From an uncultured Flavobacteriaceae bacterium (GTDB lineage: Bacteria > Bacteroidota > Bacteroidia > Flavobacteriales > Flavobacteriaceae): a DNA stretch of 64,000 nt. Numbering within the stretch: the stretch's first letter is position 1; every line of letters starts with the position of its first letter. A model generated the notes under the pieces. The model made no database searches, was not told the DNA's origin, and worked only from the letters and a program-made list of their open reading frames with translations. The DNA lies in the NCBI GenBank assembly GCA_943789365.1, contig CALSTV010000001.1, positions 2,232,001-2,296,000 of the forward strand. Direction: 5' to 3'. A program made the position numbers and the translations under genes. Positions 39,451 to 49,355 of this stretch are shown piece by piece.

Positions 39451-40560
39451 ATGTCTGAGAAAATAAAAAACACATATTTCAATGCAAATTTTTCTGAGGA
39501 TGATGAAGTTGATGTAATTTCTATACTTAAAGAGTTATGGGAAGGTAGAAAAAGGATTTATAAATTTACGGCAGTTTTTATGCTACTAGGATTATTTGTA
39601 GTTGTTTTAACGCCCAATGAATACACCGCTTATTCAACATTTGTTTCACACTCAGGAGATAATAAAGTTGGTGGAAGTATAGGTGGTTTAGCTGCTATGG
39701 CAGGTATTAGCTTGGGAGGGATTGGTAATGATTCAAGGATTTCACCAGATTTATATCAACAAATACTTTGGAGTATTCCTTTTCAAAAAGAACTGCTAGA
39801 AACTCCGTTGACATTTGATGGGCAAAAAAATAAAATTTCTTTTAAAGAATATTATTTGGATGAATCAAATACTACTTTCTTGTCTTCTGTTAAAAAATAT
39901 ACTATCGGTTTACCAAGTTTTATAATTAGTAACTTAAAGAAAGAACCAGTGGATATTAAACTTTCCAAATCTGAAGGTAAATTGATAAGTGTTTCTTACA
40001 AAGAAAATGATTTAATTCAATTGTTAATTAATAAAATTAATTTAGAAGTAAATGATAGTGATGGTTATGTAAAACTGTCGGCAACCATGCCTTCTCGAAT
40101 GGCAAGTGCTGAATTAACTTTAAAAGTTGAAGAACTTTTACAGCAATATGTGATTGATTTCAAAATCCAAAAATCTAAAGAACAATTAAAGTACATTAAA
40201 ACACGTTATGATGAAGTTGAAAAAAAATATAGAGACGTTCAAAATAGGTTAGCCGTTTACAAGGACAAAAATAAATATGTAAATACGGCAGTAAACAGAA
40301 TTAAAATTGAATCTCTTGAGGATGAATATTCTTTAGTTTATGGGGTGTACATGGAATTGGCAAAGCAACTAGAAGCAAAATACCTTCAGGTAACTGAGGA
40401 TACACCAGTTTTTACGATACTAAATCCAGTCAGTGTACCTGTTGAAAAATCAAAACCTCGAAGATTAATAAGTTTATTCATGTACTCCTTTTTTGGAGTC
40501 ATGATTGGTGTTGGTTCTATATTACTGAAGAAATATTATATGCAATTTAAAGAAGTATAA
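39451..40560 (+). CDS. Wzz-type chain-length determinant
   Basis: A 369-residue inner-membrane polysaccharide co-polymerase. N-terminal motif DVISILKELWEGRKRIYKFTAVF, membrane helix near 38-55, a coiled-coil-rich periplasmic part (KEQLKYIKTRYDEVEKKYRDVQNRL) and a C-terminal helix with the proline-rich approach NPVSVPVEKSKPRRLISLFMY. No fused tyrosine kinase domain. It starts 9 bases after the export gene and is clearly part of the same operon. Confidence 0.9.
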   Translation: MSEKIKNTYFNANFSEDDEVDVISILKELWEGRKRIYKFTAVFMLLGLFVVVLTPNEYTAYSTFVSHSGDNKVGGSIGGLAAMAGISLGGIGNDSRISPDLYQQILWSIPFQKELLETPLTFDGQKNKISFKEYYLDESNTTFLSSVKKYTIGLPSFIISNLKKEPVDIKLSKSEGKLISVSYKENDLIQLLINKINLEVNDSDGYVKLSATMPSRMASAELTLKVEELLQQYVIDFKIQKSKEQLKYIKTRYDEVEKKYRDVQNRLAVYKDKNKYVNTAVNRIKIESLEDEYSLVYGVYMELAKQLEAKYLQVTEDTPVFTILNPVSVPVEKSKPRRLISLFMYSFFGVMIGVGSILLKKYYMQFKEV

Positions 40561-40593
40561 TCATTTTATCTAATTTATTACGTGCAATAAAAA

Positions 40594-41958
40594 TTGAATA
40601 AAAAGAAAACATTCCTGTACAAAAAAATTGGGGTTAGCACCGTAAGGACGACTAATATTTTAAATCATATTTCTTATTCTCTAATCTACAAAACAGGAGG
40701 GGTGTTATCAAATTTTTTGCTCGTTCCTTTATCAATAGATTACTTGGATACAGATAATTATGGAGTATGGTTGACCATAAGTTCATTTATATCTTGGTTT
40801 TTATTTTTTGATATAGGATTAGGAAACGGATTGAGAAATAAATTTGCGGAATCAAAATTGTTGAAAAATAATCATTTAGCTCAGGTGTATGTGAGTACCT
40901 CCTATTTTTTTATAGCCATCGTAAGTATAGTTTTATTCCTCTTGTTTTTGTGCATGAACTATTTTATTGATTGGACTTCTGTTTTCAAAGTAGATTTGTA
41001 TTTGTATGAAGAACTACGAATATTAATGCCAAGTGTATTTGGTTTTTTTATGCTACAGCTAGTTTTGAAATTAGTTATAACGATTTATACAGCCGATCAA
41101 CACCATTCCATGCAAGTGAAGTTTCAGTTTATGACGCAATTCTTCTCATTGATTAGTATTTGGTTGCTTACAAAAGTATCTGGAAATTCGCTTTTGAATT
41201 TTGGGCTTGTTTTTTCTGGACTACCAGTTTTTATATTAGCAGTTGTTAATCTGGTTGCTTTCTCTAATAAATATGCCATTTATAAACCTAGATTGCATTT
41301 ATTCAAATTGGATTGTTTAAAAGACATCATGGGACTTGGTTTTAAATTTTTCATTGTTCAGCTTGCTTCGATTATTTTATTTTCTACCGATAATTTTATT
41401 ATTACCAGACTGTTTGGGCCAGAAGAAGTAGTACCGTATAATATTGCTTTTAAATACTTCTCCATACTTACGATCGGTTATTCAGTTGTTATCATGCCTT
41501 TTTGGTCATCGTTTACAGAAGCATATACTTTAAATGATTTTGATTGGATAAAGAATATTGTGAATAAAATACTCAAAATATGGTTGGTGATACCGTTGCT
41601 ACTTGTACTCATGATTCTTTGTGCCGAGTATTTTTATTCTTTCTGGGTTGGAGACAAAGTTCATGTGCCAGTTAGGCTATCCATGTCTATGGCATTATTT
41701 GTGTTTTTAATAACGTTCAATATGATCTTTGTAAACTTTATCAATGGGGTAGGGAAAATTAAATTACAGTTGATAACGAGTGTTATTTCTTTATGTATCA
41801 ACATACCATTAAGTATATTTTTTGCAATCAATTTGAATATGGGAGTTTCAGGGGTCATATTGGCTACATGTTTTAGTTTAGGGTATTCTGTAGTATTAAG
41901 GCCTTTACAGTATTATAAGATTGTAAATAAAAAAGCAAACGGCATATGGAATGCCTAA
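40594..41958 (+). CDS. Wzx-like polysaccharide flippase
   Basis: A 454-residue MOP-family membrane protein with about 12-14 helices (LIYKTGGVLSNFLLVPLSIDYLDTDNYGVW is the typical start). It probably flips the lipid-linked repeat unit across the inner membrane. No ATG is available at the start, so the frame opens with TTG at 40594; an internal later start would cut the first helix. It overlaps the next gene by 8 bases. Confidence 0.88.
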   Translation: MNKKKTFLYKKIGVSTVRTTNILNHISYSLIYKTGGVLSNFLLVPLSIDYLDTDNYGVWLTISSFISWFLFFDIGLGNGLRNKFAESKLLKNNHLAQVYVSTSYFFIAIVSIVLFLLFLCMNYFIDWTSVFKVDLYLYEELRILMPSVFGFFMLQLVLKLVITIYTADQHHSMQVKFQFMTQFFSLISIWLLTKVSGNSLLNFGLVFSGLPVFILAVVNLVAFSNKYAIYKPRLHLFKLDCLKDIMGLGFKFFIVQLASIILFSTDNFIITRLFGPEEVVPYNIAFKYFSILTIGYSVVIMPFWSSFTEAYTLNDFDWIKNIVNKILKIWLVIPLLLVLMILCAEYFYSFWVGDKVHVPVRLSMSMALFVFLITFNMIFVNFINGVGKIKLQLITSVISLCINIPLSIFFAINLNMGVSGVILATCFSLGYSVVLRPLQYYKIVNKKANGIWNA

Positions 41959-43447
41959 GTTTATTATGAAAAAAGATAGTTTACAGGGGCTATTAGAGCC
42001 TTTTATTTTTAACGAATTAACAAAAACTGAATATTCAATTTATTCATTTGATTCGGTAGAATTATTAACGAATAACAGGTTAGATATTGCCTTTAAATTA
42101 TTTTATTTAGATATTAGAAGACATCATAAAGATTTTGCTGAGGATGTATATAAACAAGATATTAAGGCACAAACTTTAGGGAAGTTCGTAGAATATGGAA
42201 ATGAAGATAATAAGAATAGTTTTGTAAAGTATCTTCAATTGTTTGATGAAACTCTACGAAGTTTTGAGGAAAAGGGATTTGACGAAGAAAAGACCTTAAT
42301 ACCATTATCAAAGAATGGGAGTATAATTAATGGATCACATAGATTAGCTAGTGCTATTTATCATAAATTGAATGTAAGCTGTATTTTTACCGAGGAGAAA
42401 TCGATGTTTGCAAACTATCAATATTTTTATGATAGAAATATCCCTTCTGAATATATTGAGATGGCAGTAAATAAATTTATTGAGTATGCTGAAAATGTAT
42501 ATATTGCTTTTTTATGGCCTTCTGGTAAGGGATATAAAGAGGAGGTTGAATCTTTCTTTCAAAATGTTGTTTATAAGAAACAACTAAAATTGAATCATAC
42601 TGGGGCCTTAAATTTATTGGTTGAGTTGTACAAACATATGGATTGGGTAGGTGCAAAGGAATCTGGTTTTCCTGGAGCCCTACAGAAAGTTACTGAATGT
42701 TTTCCTAATACGGAATCTTTTACTGTTGTTGTCTTTCAATCAGATTCAATAGAATCTGTAAGAAAGGTGAAAGAAAAGGTAAGAGAAGTATATGATATCG
42801 GATTCAGTTCCATTCACATTACAGACACCAAGGAAGAAGCTAAGACAATTTCAAAATTAATTCTTAATAAGAATGGTATACATTTTTTAAATTATTCAAA
42901 TCCATATAAGTTTAATGAGGTACATTCCAGTTTATGCGATTTTAAAGAGTTTCTAAAAAAGAATGAAATCAATAAAAGTGATGTCGTAATCGATGGTAGT
43001 TTGCTGTTAACACTCTATGGATTGAGGAAAAACTATGATGTTGATTGCCTGTATTCGGATGAAATTAATAATGTAGATTCTGATTTGGAATATGAATCAC
43101 ATGACAGTGAATTGGTGTATCACAATACTTCTAAAGAAAACTTGTTATACAATCCGAAATATTATTTTGAGTACTTTGGTTTTAAATTTGTTTCTTTTGA
43201 ACAGCTTTATTTAATGAAAAAAAACAGGAATGAAGCGAAAGATGTAAATGATTGTAAAATCATGGAGTCGTTAATAGATAACAATAAAATAAAAATATTT
43301 TTACTAAAACAGAAACAGGTTTTGTATTATAAGAAAATTAAATTTCTGCGAAAATTTAATTTTGAAATTCGATTCTTTTTAAAAAAAATAGGGTTACATC
43401 ATATTATTAAACCGATATACAGGAAAATTATCAAGACCAAGTTATAG
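41951..43447 (+). CDS. Unknown two-part protein: ParB-like NGSHR segment and nucleotidyltransferase-like C terminus
   Basis: A 498-residue soluble protein that I do not recognise as a named family. About residues 105-145 contain LIPLSKNGSIINGSHRLASAIYH, which resembles the ParB/sulfiredoxin-like nucleotide-binding motif (NGxHR). About residues 345-385 contain KSDVVIDGSLLLTLYGLRKNYDVDCLYSDE, which looks like a nucleotidyltransferase fold (GS...D-x-D). The last 60 residues are basic and rich in Lys/Phe, perhaps for membrane contact (KKIKFLRKFNFEIRFFLKKIG). Base composition is very A+T-rich like its neighbours. It overlaps the flippase gene by 8 bases and precedes a glycosyltransferase, so a role in modifying the repeat unit is possible. 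This is inference only. Confidence 0.6.
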   Translation: MPKFIMKKDSLQGLLEPFIFNELTKTEYSIYSFDSVELLTNNRLDIAFKLFYLDIRRHHKDFAEDVYKQDIKAQTLGKFVEYGNEDNKNSFVKYLQLFDETLRSFEEKGFDEEKTLIPLSKNGSIINGSHRLASAIYHKLNVSCIFTEEKSMFANYQYFYDRNIPSEYIEMAVNKFIEYAENVYIAFLWPSGKGYKEEVESFFQNVVYKKQLKLNHTGALNLLVELYKHMDWVGAKESGFPGALQKVTECFPNTESFTVVVFQSDSIESVRKVKEKVREVYDIGFSSIHITDTKEEAKTISKLILNKNGIHFLNYSNPYKFNEVHSSLCDFKEFLKKNEINKSDVVIDGSLLLTLYGLRKNYDVDCLYSDEINNVDSDLEYESHDSELVYHNTSKENLLYNPKYYFEYFGFKFVSFEQLYLMKKNRNEAKDVNDCKIMESLIDNNKIKIFLLKQKQVLYYKKIKFLRKFNFEIRFFLKKIGLHHIIKPIYRKIIKTKL

Positions 43448-43491
43448 AGTTGATTTAATTTATTAAGTATGTTAAAAATAATGTTGAAATT

Positions 43492-44754
43492 ATGAAAATA
43501 CTATGGATAACAAATATTTTGTTGTCAGAAGCTTCCAAGTATTTAAATAGAGATAAACTTGTTGTTGGCGGTTGGATGGATAGTTTGCTACAAAGTTTAA
43601 AAGGAGAAAAGAATCTTACTTTAGGAGTGGCTAGTGTGTACAATGGGACTGAATTTATATCTTTTGAACAAGATGAAGTTCGTTATTTTTTAATCCCATT
43701 GAAAGGAAAAACGACTAAGTATAATACTAGTATAGAACTGTATTGGAAAAAAATAAACACATTGTTTACTCCTACAGTTGTTCATATTCATGGCACAGAA
43801 CATGCGCATGGTTTGGCAATGATAAACTCTTGTCCCGATGTGCAATATGTGTTGTCTATCCAGGGATTAGTGTCGGTTTACGAACGCTATTTTTATTCAG
43901 GGATTAACATTCAAGAATTTTTGTCAAGTAGTACGATAAAAGATGTTTTTAGAGGTTCTGTTTTCGGAGGTAAAAGAGATTATAAAAGACGAGGTCTATT
44001 AGAAAAAGAATATATTACTAAAGTAGAGAATATTATTGGTAGAACAGAATGGGATAAGGCACATACCTATTTTATCAATAAAAAGAGAAACTATTTTTTT
44101 TGTAATGAGTCTTTACGTGCTGCTTTCTATAAAAGTAAATATCAATGGAAAATTGATAATGTAGTGCGATATTCTATATTTCTTAGTCAAGCAAATTACC
44201 CAATAAAAGGACTTCACTACGTGTTAAAAGCGGTTGCACTTATTAAAGATGAGTTTCCTAATGTTAAAATATATGTAGGAGGCGAGGATATTATTTCTAC
44301 AAAACCTTTCAGCCGAAGAGTAAAGCGGAATGGCTATGCTAAATATATTTTGAAACTAATTTCTGATCTAGAATTAAAAAATCATATTTGTTTTATGGGG
44401 CTTTTAGATGAAATTGAAATGGCAAAAAGGTACCAGAAATCGCACGTGTTTGTTTGTCCTTCTAGCATTGAAAATAGTCCTAATTCATTAGCTGAAGCTC
44501 AAGTTATAGGGGTTCCTGCCATTGCTTCCTATGTTGGTGGTGTCCCCAATATGATAAATCATAGAAGCTCTGGTTTGCTGTATCCATTTGGAGAATATGA
44601 AATGCTCGCTTCCTATCTAATTCAATTATTTAAAGACGACAATTTATCGCAAAGTATTTCTTCAAAAAGTATTAAAAAAGCAAGAAAGAGACACGATGTA
44701 GAGAGTAATAAATTACGCACAATTGAGATTTATGAATCGATAACTAAATTGTAG
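43492..44754 (+). CDS. Glycosyltransferase family 4
   Basis: A 420-residue GT-B enzyme. The C-terminal half has the GT4 pattern: YPIKGLHYVLKAVALIKDEFPNVKIYVGG, then CPSSIENSPNSLAEAQVIGVPAIASYVGGVPNMI with the E-x7-E-type donor site. It transfers a sugar from a nucleotide donor in repeat-unit assembly on the cytoplasmic face of the membrane. Donor and acceptor are not predictable. Confidence 0.88.
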   Translation: MKILWITNILLSEASKYLNRDKLVVGGWMDSLLQSLKGEKNLTLGVASVYNGTEFISFEQDEVRYFLIPLKGKTTKYNTSIELYWKKINTLFTPTVVHIHGTEHAHGLAMINSCPDVQYVLSIQGLVSVYERYFYSGINIQEFLSSSTIKDVFRGSVFGGKRDYKRRGLLEKEYITKVENIIGRTEWDKAHTYFINKKRNYFFCNESLRAAFYKSKYQWKIDNVVRYSIFLSQANYPIKGLHYVLKAVALIKDEFPNVKIYVGGEDIISTKPFSRRVKRNGYAKYILKLISDLELKNHICFMGLLDEIEMAKRYQKSHVFVCPSSIENSPNSLAEAQVIGVPAIASYVGGVPNMINHRSSGLLYPFGEYEMLASYLIQLFKDDNLSQSISSKSIKKARKRHDVESNKLRTIEIYESITKL

Positions 44755-44780
44755 ATTTTAACTGATATACAGGTGAATAA

Positions 44781-46064
44781 ATGTTGAAATTGAGTAAAGC
44801 AGCGAATTACATAATACTATTGTTGTTGCTGCCAAGTATTTTTGTTTTTCTAGTTCCAGGAAAAATAGTTGCCATTTCTATTCTTGCTAGCTATCCTTTG
44901 ATGGCAATACTTATTTTGTTTTTACCTTCCTTTAATCAATTGAGATTTGAAGGGAGATTGTATGTATATTTATTTGTTTTATCAAATTTGTTGATTATTG
45001 GAAGAGGTATTGTCGATGCAGAGTCGCAAGAAGATTGGAAAATACTGTTTTCGCAAGTTATACCCATAGGAATCATTTTCCCCTTATGTGTTTTTTTAGG
45101 GGTGAAAAATAATATTTTATGCATTGTTTTCTCCTCTTTTTTCAAATATGGAATTCTCGGAGCATCTGTTTTGCTGCTAGGAAGTGGATTAGGTATGTTT
45201 GGCTTTCCTCATAATATTTCACCGATATATCTATTCGTGATATTTATACCTTATCTTGAAACCAAATGGAAAATAATAACATTGTTAGTGGTTGTTGTCT
45301 CTTTTTTTAGTGAATTAGGAATGCGTGCAAATATGTTAAATATTCTAATGGCCTTTTTAATTTCTGGGACGTTTTTTTTCAGGAGATTTCGTTTGATGTT
45401 GTCAACTATTAGGTTTGGCAGGTTATTCATTTTGATAGCTCCAATTGTTTTTATGATTTTAGGATTAACAGGACAATTTAATATATTTAAAATAGGAGAA
45501 TTGGTTGGGGAATACGATATTGAATCTGAAAATGGTTCAAAGCAAGATATTGCTATAGATTCAAGAACTGGGATTTATTTGGATGTCATCTTAGAATTGA
45601 ATAAACAAGAAGCATTTATTTGGGGGCTTGGAGGGTCTGGAAAAACACCAACTCACCTTACTGAGGTGGAATGGGGAGATTTTTCTGAGATTTATAAAGA
45701 AGGTAGAAGAGCTACCGAGTCTGGAATGTTAAATTATGCGCAATGGGGAGGAGTTGTGGCAATGATAATTTACATACTTCTTTTTGCAAAAGCATCTTAC
45801 TTGGGCGTATGTAAATCTAAAAATTGGCTTATGATTTCAATTGGTTTATGGGTAATGTATAAAGGTCTTTTTTCATTTATTGAAGATAGACTTTTAATCA
45901 ATGTTTATACCCTTTTTATAATGATACCAATAGGAATGTGTTTTAATGATGTTTTGAGAGAAATGAACGATGCCGAAATAAGATTGTTTATTCGTAGTGT
46001 ATTTAAGAGGAAAGAAACTAAGAATGAAAACACAAAATATATACAAAACAGGACGAATGGATAG
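44781..46064 (+). CDS. Wzy-like polysaccharide polymerase / O-antigen ligase family
   Basis: A 427-residue membrane protein with around ten helices and a large periplasmic loop before the last ones (about residues 235-315, containing SRTGIYLDVILELNKQEAFIWGLGGSG). This topology fits Wzy/WaaL-type polymerases, which are otherwise poorly conserved. It lies in the middle of the glycosyltransferase block, as Wzy genes usually do. It overlaps the next gene by a few bases. Confidence 0.8.
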   Translation: MLKLSKAANYIILLLLLPSIFVFLVPGKIVAISILASYPLMAILILFLPSFNQLRFEGRLYVYLFVLSNLLIIGRGIVDAESQEDWKILFSQVIPIGIIFPLCVFLGVKNNILCIVFSSFFKYGILGASVLLLGSGLGMFGFPHNISPIYLFVIFIPYLETKWKIITLLVVVVSFFSELGMRANMLNILMAFLISGTFFFRRFRLMLSTIRFGRLFILIAPIVFMILGLTGQFNIFKIGELVGEYDIESENGSKQDIAIDSRTGIYLDVILELNKQEAFIWGLGGSGKTPTHLTEVEWGDFSEIYKEGRRATESGMLNYAQWGGVVAMIIYILLFAKASYLGVCKSKNWLMISIGLWVMYKGLFSFIEDRLLINVYTLFIMIPIGMCFNDVLREMNDAEIRLFIRSVFKRKETKNENTKYIQNRTNG

Positions 46065-46662
46065 AGAAATGAAAGATAAAATAGAAAAGCTACTATATGT
46101 CCCGAAGTTGTTTAGAGATAGTATATATTGCTTTGTAAAACTCGGGTATTGGGATGTTTCGTGGCGGTTTTTAGGTCTGCCTTTAATTCAAAAACATAGA
46201 ACTTCCCATGTTATTATTGGGAAAAAATTAAAAGCATGTAGCAAAGCAAAATTCAATACAATTGGTGTTTATCAAAAAGTAATAATCAAAGCCGTAGTTC
46301 CAAATTCAATTATTAAAATCGGTCGGAACCTTGGAGTGTCTGGTGCGACTATATCCGGTAAATCAATCACTATTGGGAATAATGTGTTAATTGGCAGTGG
46401 GGCGTTAATTAGTGACACTGATGCCCATCCTATCCATTATTTGCAGAGAGACGATGATTCATATATCGAAAGTAAGCCAATTGTCATTGAAGACGATGTT
46501 TTTATTGGAGCTAGGGCTATTGTTTTAAAAGGTGTCACTATTGGGAAAGGAAGTGTCGTAGGTGCTGGTTCCGTAGTTACGTCTAATATACCTGAAATGT
46601 CAATCGCAGCCGGTAATCCTGCTAGAATACTAAAACAAATCCCTTCTTTACCTCTAAAATAA
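46057..46662 (+). CDS. Left-handed beta-helix acyltransferase (acetyltransferase)
   Basis: A protein of about 201 residues with hexapeptide repeats (ATISGKSITIGNNVLIGSGALISDTDAHPI; PIVIEDDVFIGARAIVLKGVTIGKGSVVGAGSVVTSNIPEMS). It belongs to the serine/sugar O-acetyltransferase family and probably acetylates the glycan. The start is uncertain. I prefer ATG at 46057, which overlaps the polymerase stop by 8 bases (ATGGATAG). ATG at 46069, or at 46024 or 45997 (both well inside the preceding gene), are alternatives. Confidence 0.87.
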   Translation: MDREMKDKIEKLLYVPKLFRDSIYCFVKLGYWDVSWRFLGLPLIQKHRTSHVIIGKKLKACSKAKFNTIGVYQKVIIKAVVPNSIIKIGRNLGVSGATISGKSITIGNNVLIGSGALISDTDAHPIHYLQRDDDSYIESKPIVIEDDVFIGARAIVLKGVTIGKGSVVGAGSVVTSNIPEMSIAAGNPARILKQIPSLPLK

Positions 46663-46674
46663 CTCTAAAGTTTG

Positions 46675-47514
46675 ATGAAAAATAATAAGATTCATAAAGT
46701 AGCTGTTTTACTGACTTGCTTTAATAGGAAACAGAAAACACTAAAATGCTTAGAGCAATTATTTGAAAATCTGATCACAAATTTCGTTGAATTGAATGTT
46801 TTTCTCGTAGATGATGGTTCCACGGATGGCACCTCAAACGAAGTTCGAAAACATTTCCCACAAGTTTCTATTATTAAGGGAAGTGGTGATTTGTATTGGA
46901 ATCATGGAATGCGCCTTGCTTGGGAGACAGCTTCGAAAAAGGAGGCCTATGACTTTTTCTTATGGCTTAATGATGACACCTACCTATTCAGAGATGCTAT
47001 CTCAACAGTGCTTGAAGTATATGAAAGTTTAGAACAAGAGGCAATTATTGTTGGAGCGACTTGTTCTGAAACGGATACGTCATTTACTACCTATGGAGGA
47101 AGAAGAGGTAAAAAGGTATTACAAGTTAATGGAGTTATAAATGAGTGTTTCCAATTTAATGGAAATTTTGTACTCGTGTCCAAGACTATTTTTCAAAAAC
47201 TGGGGAATTTAGACCCAAAGTTTCGACATTCTTTTGCTGATGTTGAATATGGAATGAGGGCAAATAATAAAGGAATAAAAAATTATGTAACCCCAAAACA
47301 TATTGGGGTTTGTGAGAGAGATGTGTCAATAAAAACTTGTTTCTTACCTTCTATTTCTTTTACCAAAAGACTCAAGAATTTCTATTCGCCATTGGGCATG
47401 AATCCTTTTGAATATGCATACCTTTTTGGAAAGTATGGATTTTATTTTCAGGCGTTTAGAGGAGTTGTTTCTATGCATTTAAGGGTGGCCTTTCCCAAAT
47501 TATGGAATAGTTAA
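46675..47514 (+). CDS. Glycosyltransferase family 2
   Basis: A 279-residue GT-A enzyme. Start motif VAVLLTCFNRKQKTLKCLEQL, donor-site VDDGSTDGT and LNDDTYLF (DxD-like). The start is ATG at 46675, directly after a TTG in frame. It is 12 bases downstream of the acetyltransferase, so in the same operon. Substrates are unknown. Confidence 0.88.
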   Translation: MKNNKIHKVAVLLTCFNRKQKTLKCLEQLFENLITNFVELNVFLVDDGSTDGTSNEVRKHFPQVSIIKGSGDLYWNHGMRLAWETASKKEAYDFFLWLNDDTYLFRDAISTVLEVYESLEQEAIIVGATCSETDTSFTTYGGRRGKKVLQVNGVINECFQFNGNFVLVSKTIFQKLGNLDPKFRHSFADVEYGMRANNKGIKNYVTPKHIGVCERDVSIKTCFLPSISFTKRLKNFYSPLGMNPFEYAYLFGKYGFYFQAFRGVVSMHLRVAFPKLWNS

Positions 47515-47533
47515 AATTAAATCACTAATATTT

Positions 47534-48499
47534 ATGAACAATCCGCAGGTAACTGTAATTATCCCAACATACAAACGATCCCTTTATTTAGGGAGGGCTA
47601 TAGAAAGTGTTCTTTCACAGAGCTACTCCAATATCCAAATAATCATCGTAGACGATAACAATCCAGAAGATGAGTTTCGTAAGAAAACGGAATCCTTGAT
47701 GAGTCAGTATCTAAACAATTCTGCTGTGGTATATTTGCAACATGAAAAAAATAAAAATGGGGCTGCTGCTAGAAATACAGGAATTAAATATTCAAATGCT
47801 GAATATATTGCGTTTTTAGATGATGACGATTTTTACAAGCCGGATAAGATTTTAAATCAGATGAATGTATTACAAAGACGAGATGAAACTTGGGGTGGAT
47901 GTTGTTGTTTCCATTCTCGGAGGTATAAGAGTTATGCTTATGCCATTTATTCAGTTAATAAAAATAATACAGGAAAGTATTCGAAAGAATTTCTAATAGG
48001 AGAAACAAGCACACCTTCCTCTACGCTTTTAGTTCGGGCTTCGGTTTTTCAGCATATAGGAAATTTTGATGAATCTTTTGAGAGACATCAAGATTTAGAG
48101 TTTTTAATGCGGTTTTATAGATCCTATAAGATGAAAGTAAGTTGCAATTTTGACGTGTGTATGCAAACAGAAGGATTTAGAAATTATCCAAATTCTCAAA
48201 AAGCTTTTGAAATTAAAAGTAAATTCTTGAATACTTTTCAAGAAGATATCGGTTTATTTGATAAAAAGGAACAGTCTTTAATTTATAAAAATCAATGGTT
48301 TGAAGTAGCTTGCTTATTCTTAAAAGATAGAGATTTAAAAAATGCTTTTAGACTCTTTAAAAAACATGTTTTTGTAAAAGGCCAGATAAAATTAATCGAT
48401 TATGTACGAGTTTCTTTTTTTCTCATCACAGGATATTTCCCTGTAATAAGAAAAATTACTTCTTATATATTAGGGATTACATTGTATAGAAATTATTAA
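47534..48499 (+). CDS. Glycosyltransferase family 2
   Basis: A 321-residue GT-A enzyme: VTVIIPTYKRSLYLGRAIESVLSQSY, IIVDDNNPED, GAAARNTGIKYSNAEYIAFLDDDDFYKPDKI with the DDD motif, and a C-terminal ~100-residue helical part. Typical repeat-unit glycosyltransferase. Substrates unknown. Confidence 0.9.
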   Translation: MNNPQVTVIIPTYKRSLYLGRAIESVLSQSYSNIQIIIVDDNNPEDEFRKKTESLMSQYLNNSAVVYLQHEKNKNGAAARNTGIKYSNAEYIAFLDDDDFYKPDKILNQMNVLQRRDETWGGCCCFHSRRYKSYAYAIYSVNKNNTGKYSKEFLIGETSTPSSTLLVRASVFQHIGNFDESFERHQDLEFLMRFYRSYKMKVSCNFDVCMQTEGFRNYPNSQKAFEIKSKFLNTFQEDIGLFDKKEQSLIYKNQWFEVACLFLKDRDLKNAFRLFKKHVFVKGQIKLIDYVRVSFFLITGYFPVIRKITSYILGITLYRNY

Positions 48500-48514
48500 T
48501 CGAAAAGAAAATAT

Positions 48515-49348
48515 ATGATGATCGAAAAACCTCAAGTATCTATTGTAACAGTGGGTATGAATCACCTAACTTACTTGAAAGATTTATTAAAATCTGTTTT
48601 CGAAACACATACCCCTACACTTAGATTTGAATTTATTTATGTAGACAATTGTTCGTCAGACGGGAGTGTTCAATTTATAAAAGAAAACTATCCTCAAGTA
48701 ATCCTAATAGAGAATGATACGATTAGAGGATTTGGAGAAAATAACAATAGAGGTGTTACAAAAGCTTCAGGAAAATACATTGCTATTACAAACCCTGACA
48801 TAGTTGTCTTGGAGAAAAGTATTGATAAACTATTTGAATTCTCCGAGATGAATGATGAGTTTGGTATTGTTGTTCCTCAGTTGCTAAACGCAGATTTTTC
48901 GATTCAATATTCGGTTAGAGTATTTATGACGATTAAGATATTGTTTTGGAGATTGTTAACTCGGGGGAAAGATAGTACAAGCAATAAAGTTATGAATGAC
49001 TATTTATTGAAAAACTTAGATACCAACAAAATTCAATCAGTGGATTGGGCGATTGGTGCTTTTTATTTTATTTCTCTGGAAAATTATAAAAAATTGAAAG
49101 GTTTTGATGAAGACTATTTTTTATATTTAGAAGATGAAGATTTGTGCTTTAGAGCTTGGAGAAATCATTTGCCAGTAATTTATTTCCCTATGTCTCGAAT
49201 GATACATAATCATTTAAGATCTAGTTCAAAGTTAAGTAAAACAATGTATTTGCATTTTAAGAGTATGTTACTGTTTTTCTTTAAAAATGGGTTTTTTATA
49301 AAAAATAATAATAGATTTGAACAAACAAAGATCAAAACACCTAGTTGA
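48515..49348 (+). CDS. Glycosyltransferase family 2 (rhamnosyltransferase-like)
   Basis: A 277-residue GT-A enzyme of the subgroup often annotated as rhamnosyltransferases: VSIVTVGMNHLTYLKDLLKSVF, YVDNCSSDGSVQFI, GFGENNNRGVTKASGKYIAITNPDIVV and FDEDYFLYLEDEDLCFRAW. Because dTDP-rhamnose genes lie 2 kb downstream, rhamnose is a reasonable donor, but this is inference. Two ATG codons stand at the start (48515 or 48518). Confidence 0.87.
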   Translation: MMIEKPQVSIVTVGMNHLTYLKDLLKSVFETHTPTLRFEFIYVDNCSSDGSVQFIKENYPQVILIENDTIRGFGENNNRGVTKASGKYIAITNPDIVVLEKSIDKLFEFSEMNDEFGIVVPQLLNADFSIQYSVRVFMTIKILFWRLLTRGKDSTSNKVMNDYLLKNLDTNKIQSVDWAIGAFYFISLENYKKLKGFDEDYFLYLEDEDLCFRAWRNHLPVIYFPMSRMIHNHLRSSSKLSKTMYLHFKSMLLFFFKNGFFIKNNNRFEQTKIKTPS

Positions 49349-49355
49349 ATAACAT

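Noticed and set aside
45997-46056. Longer start of the acetyltransferase gene
   Set aside because: It would overlap the polymerase gene by 68 bases and add residues unlike the family. A later ATG overlapping the stop codon is more likely.
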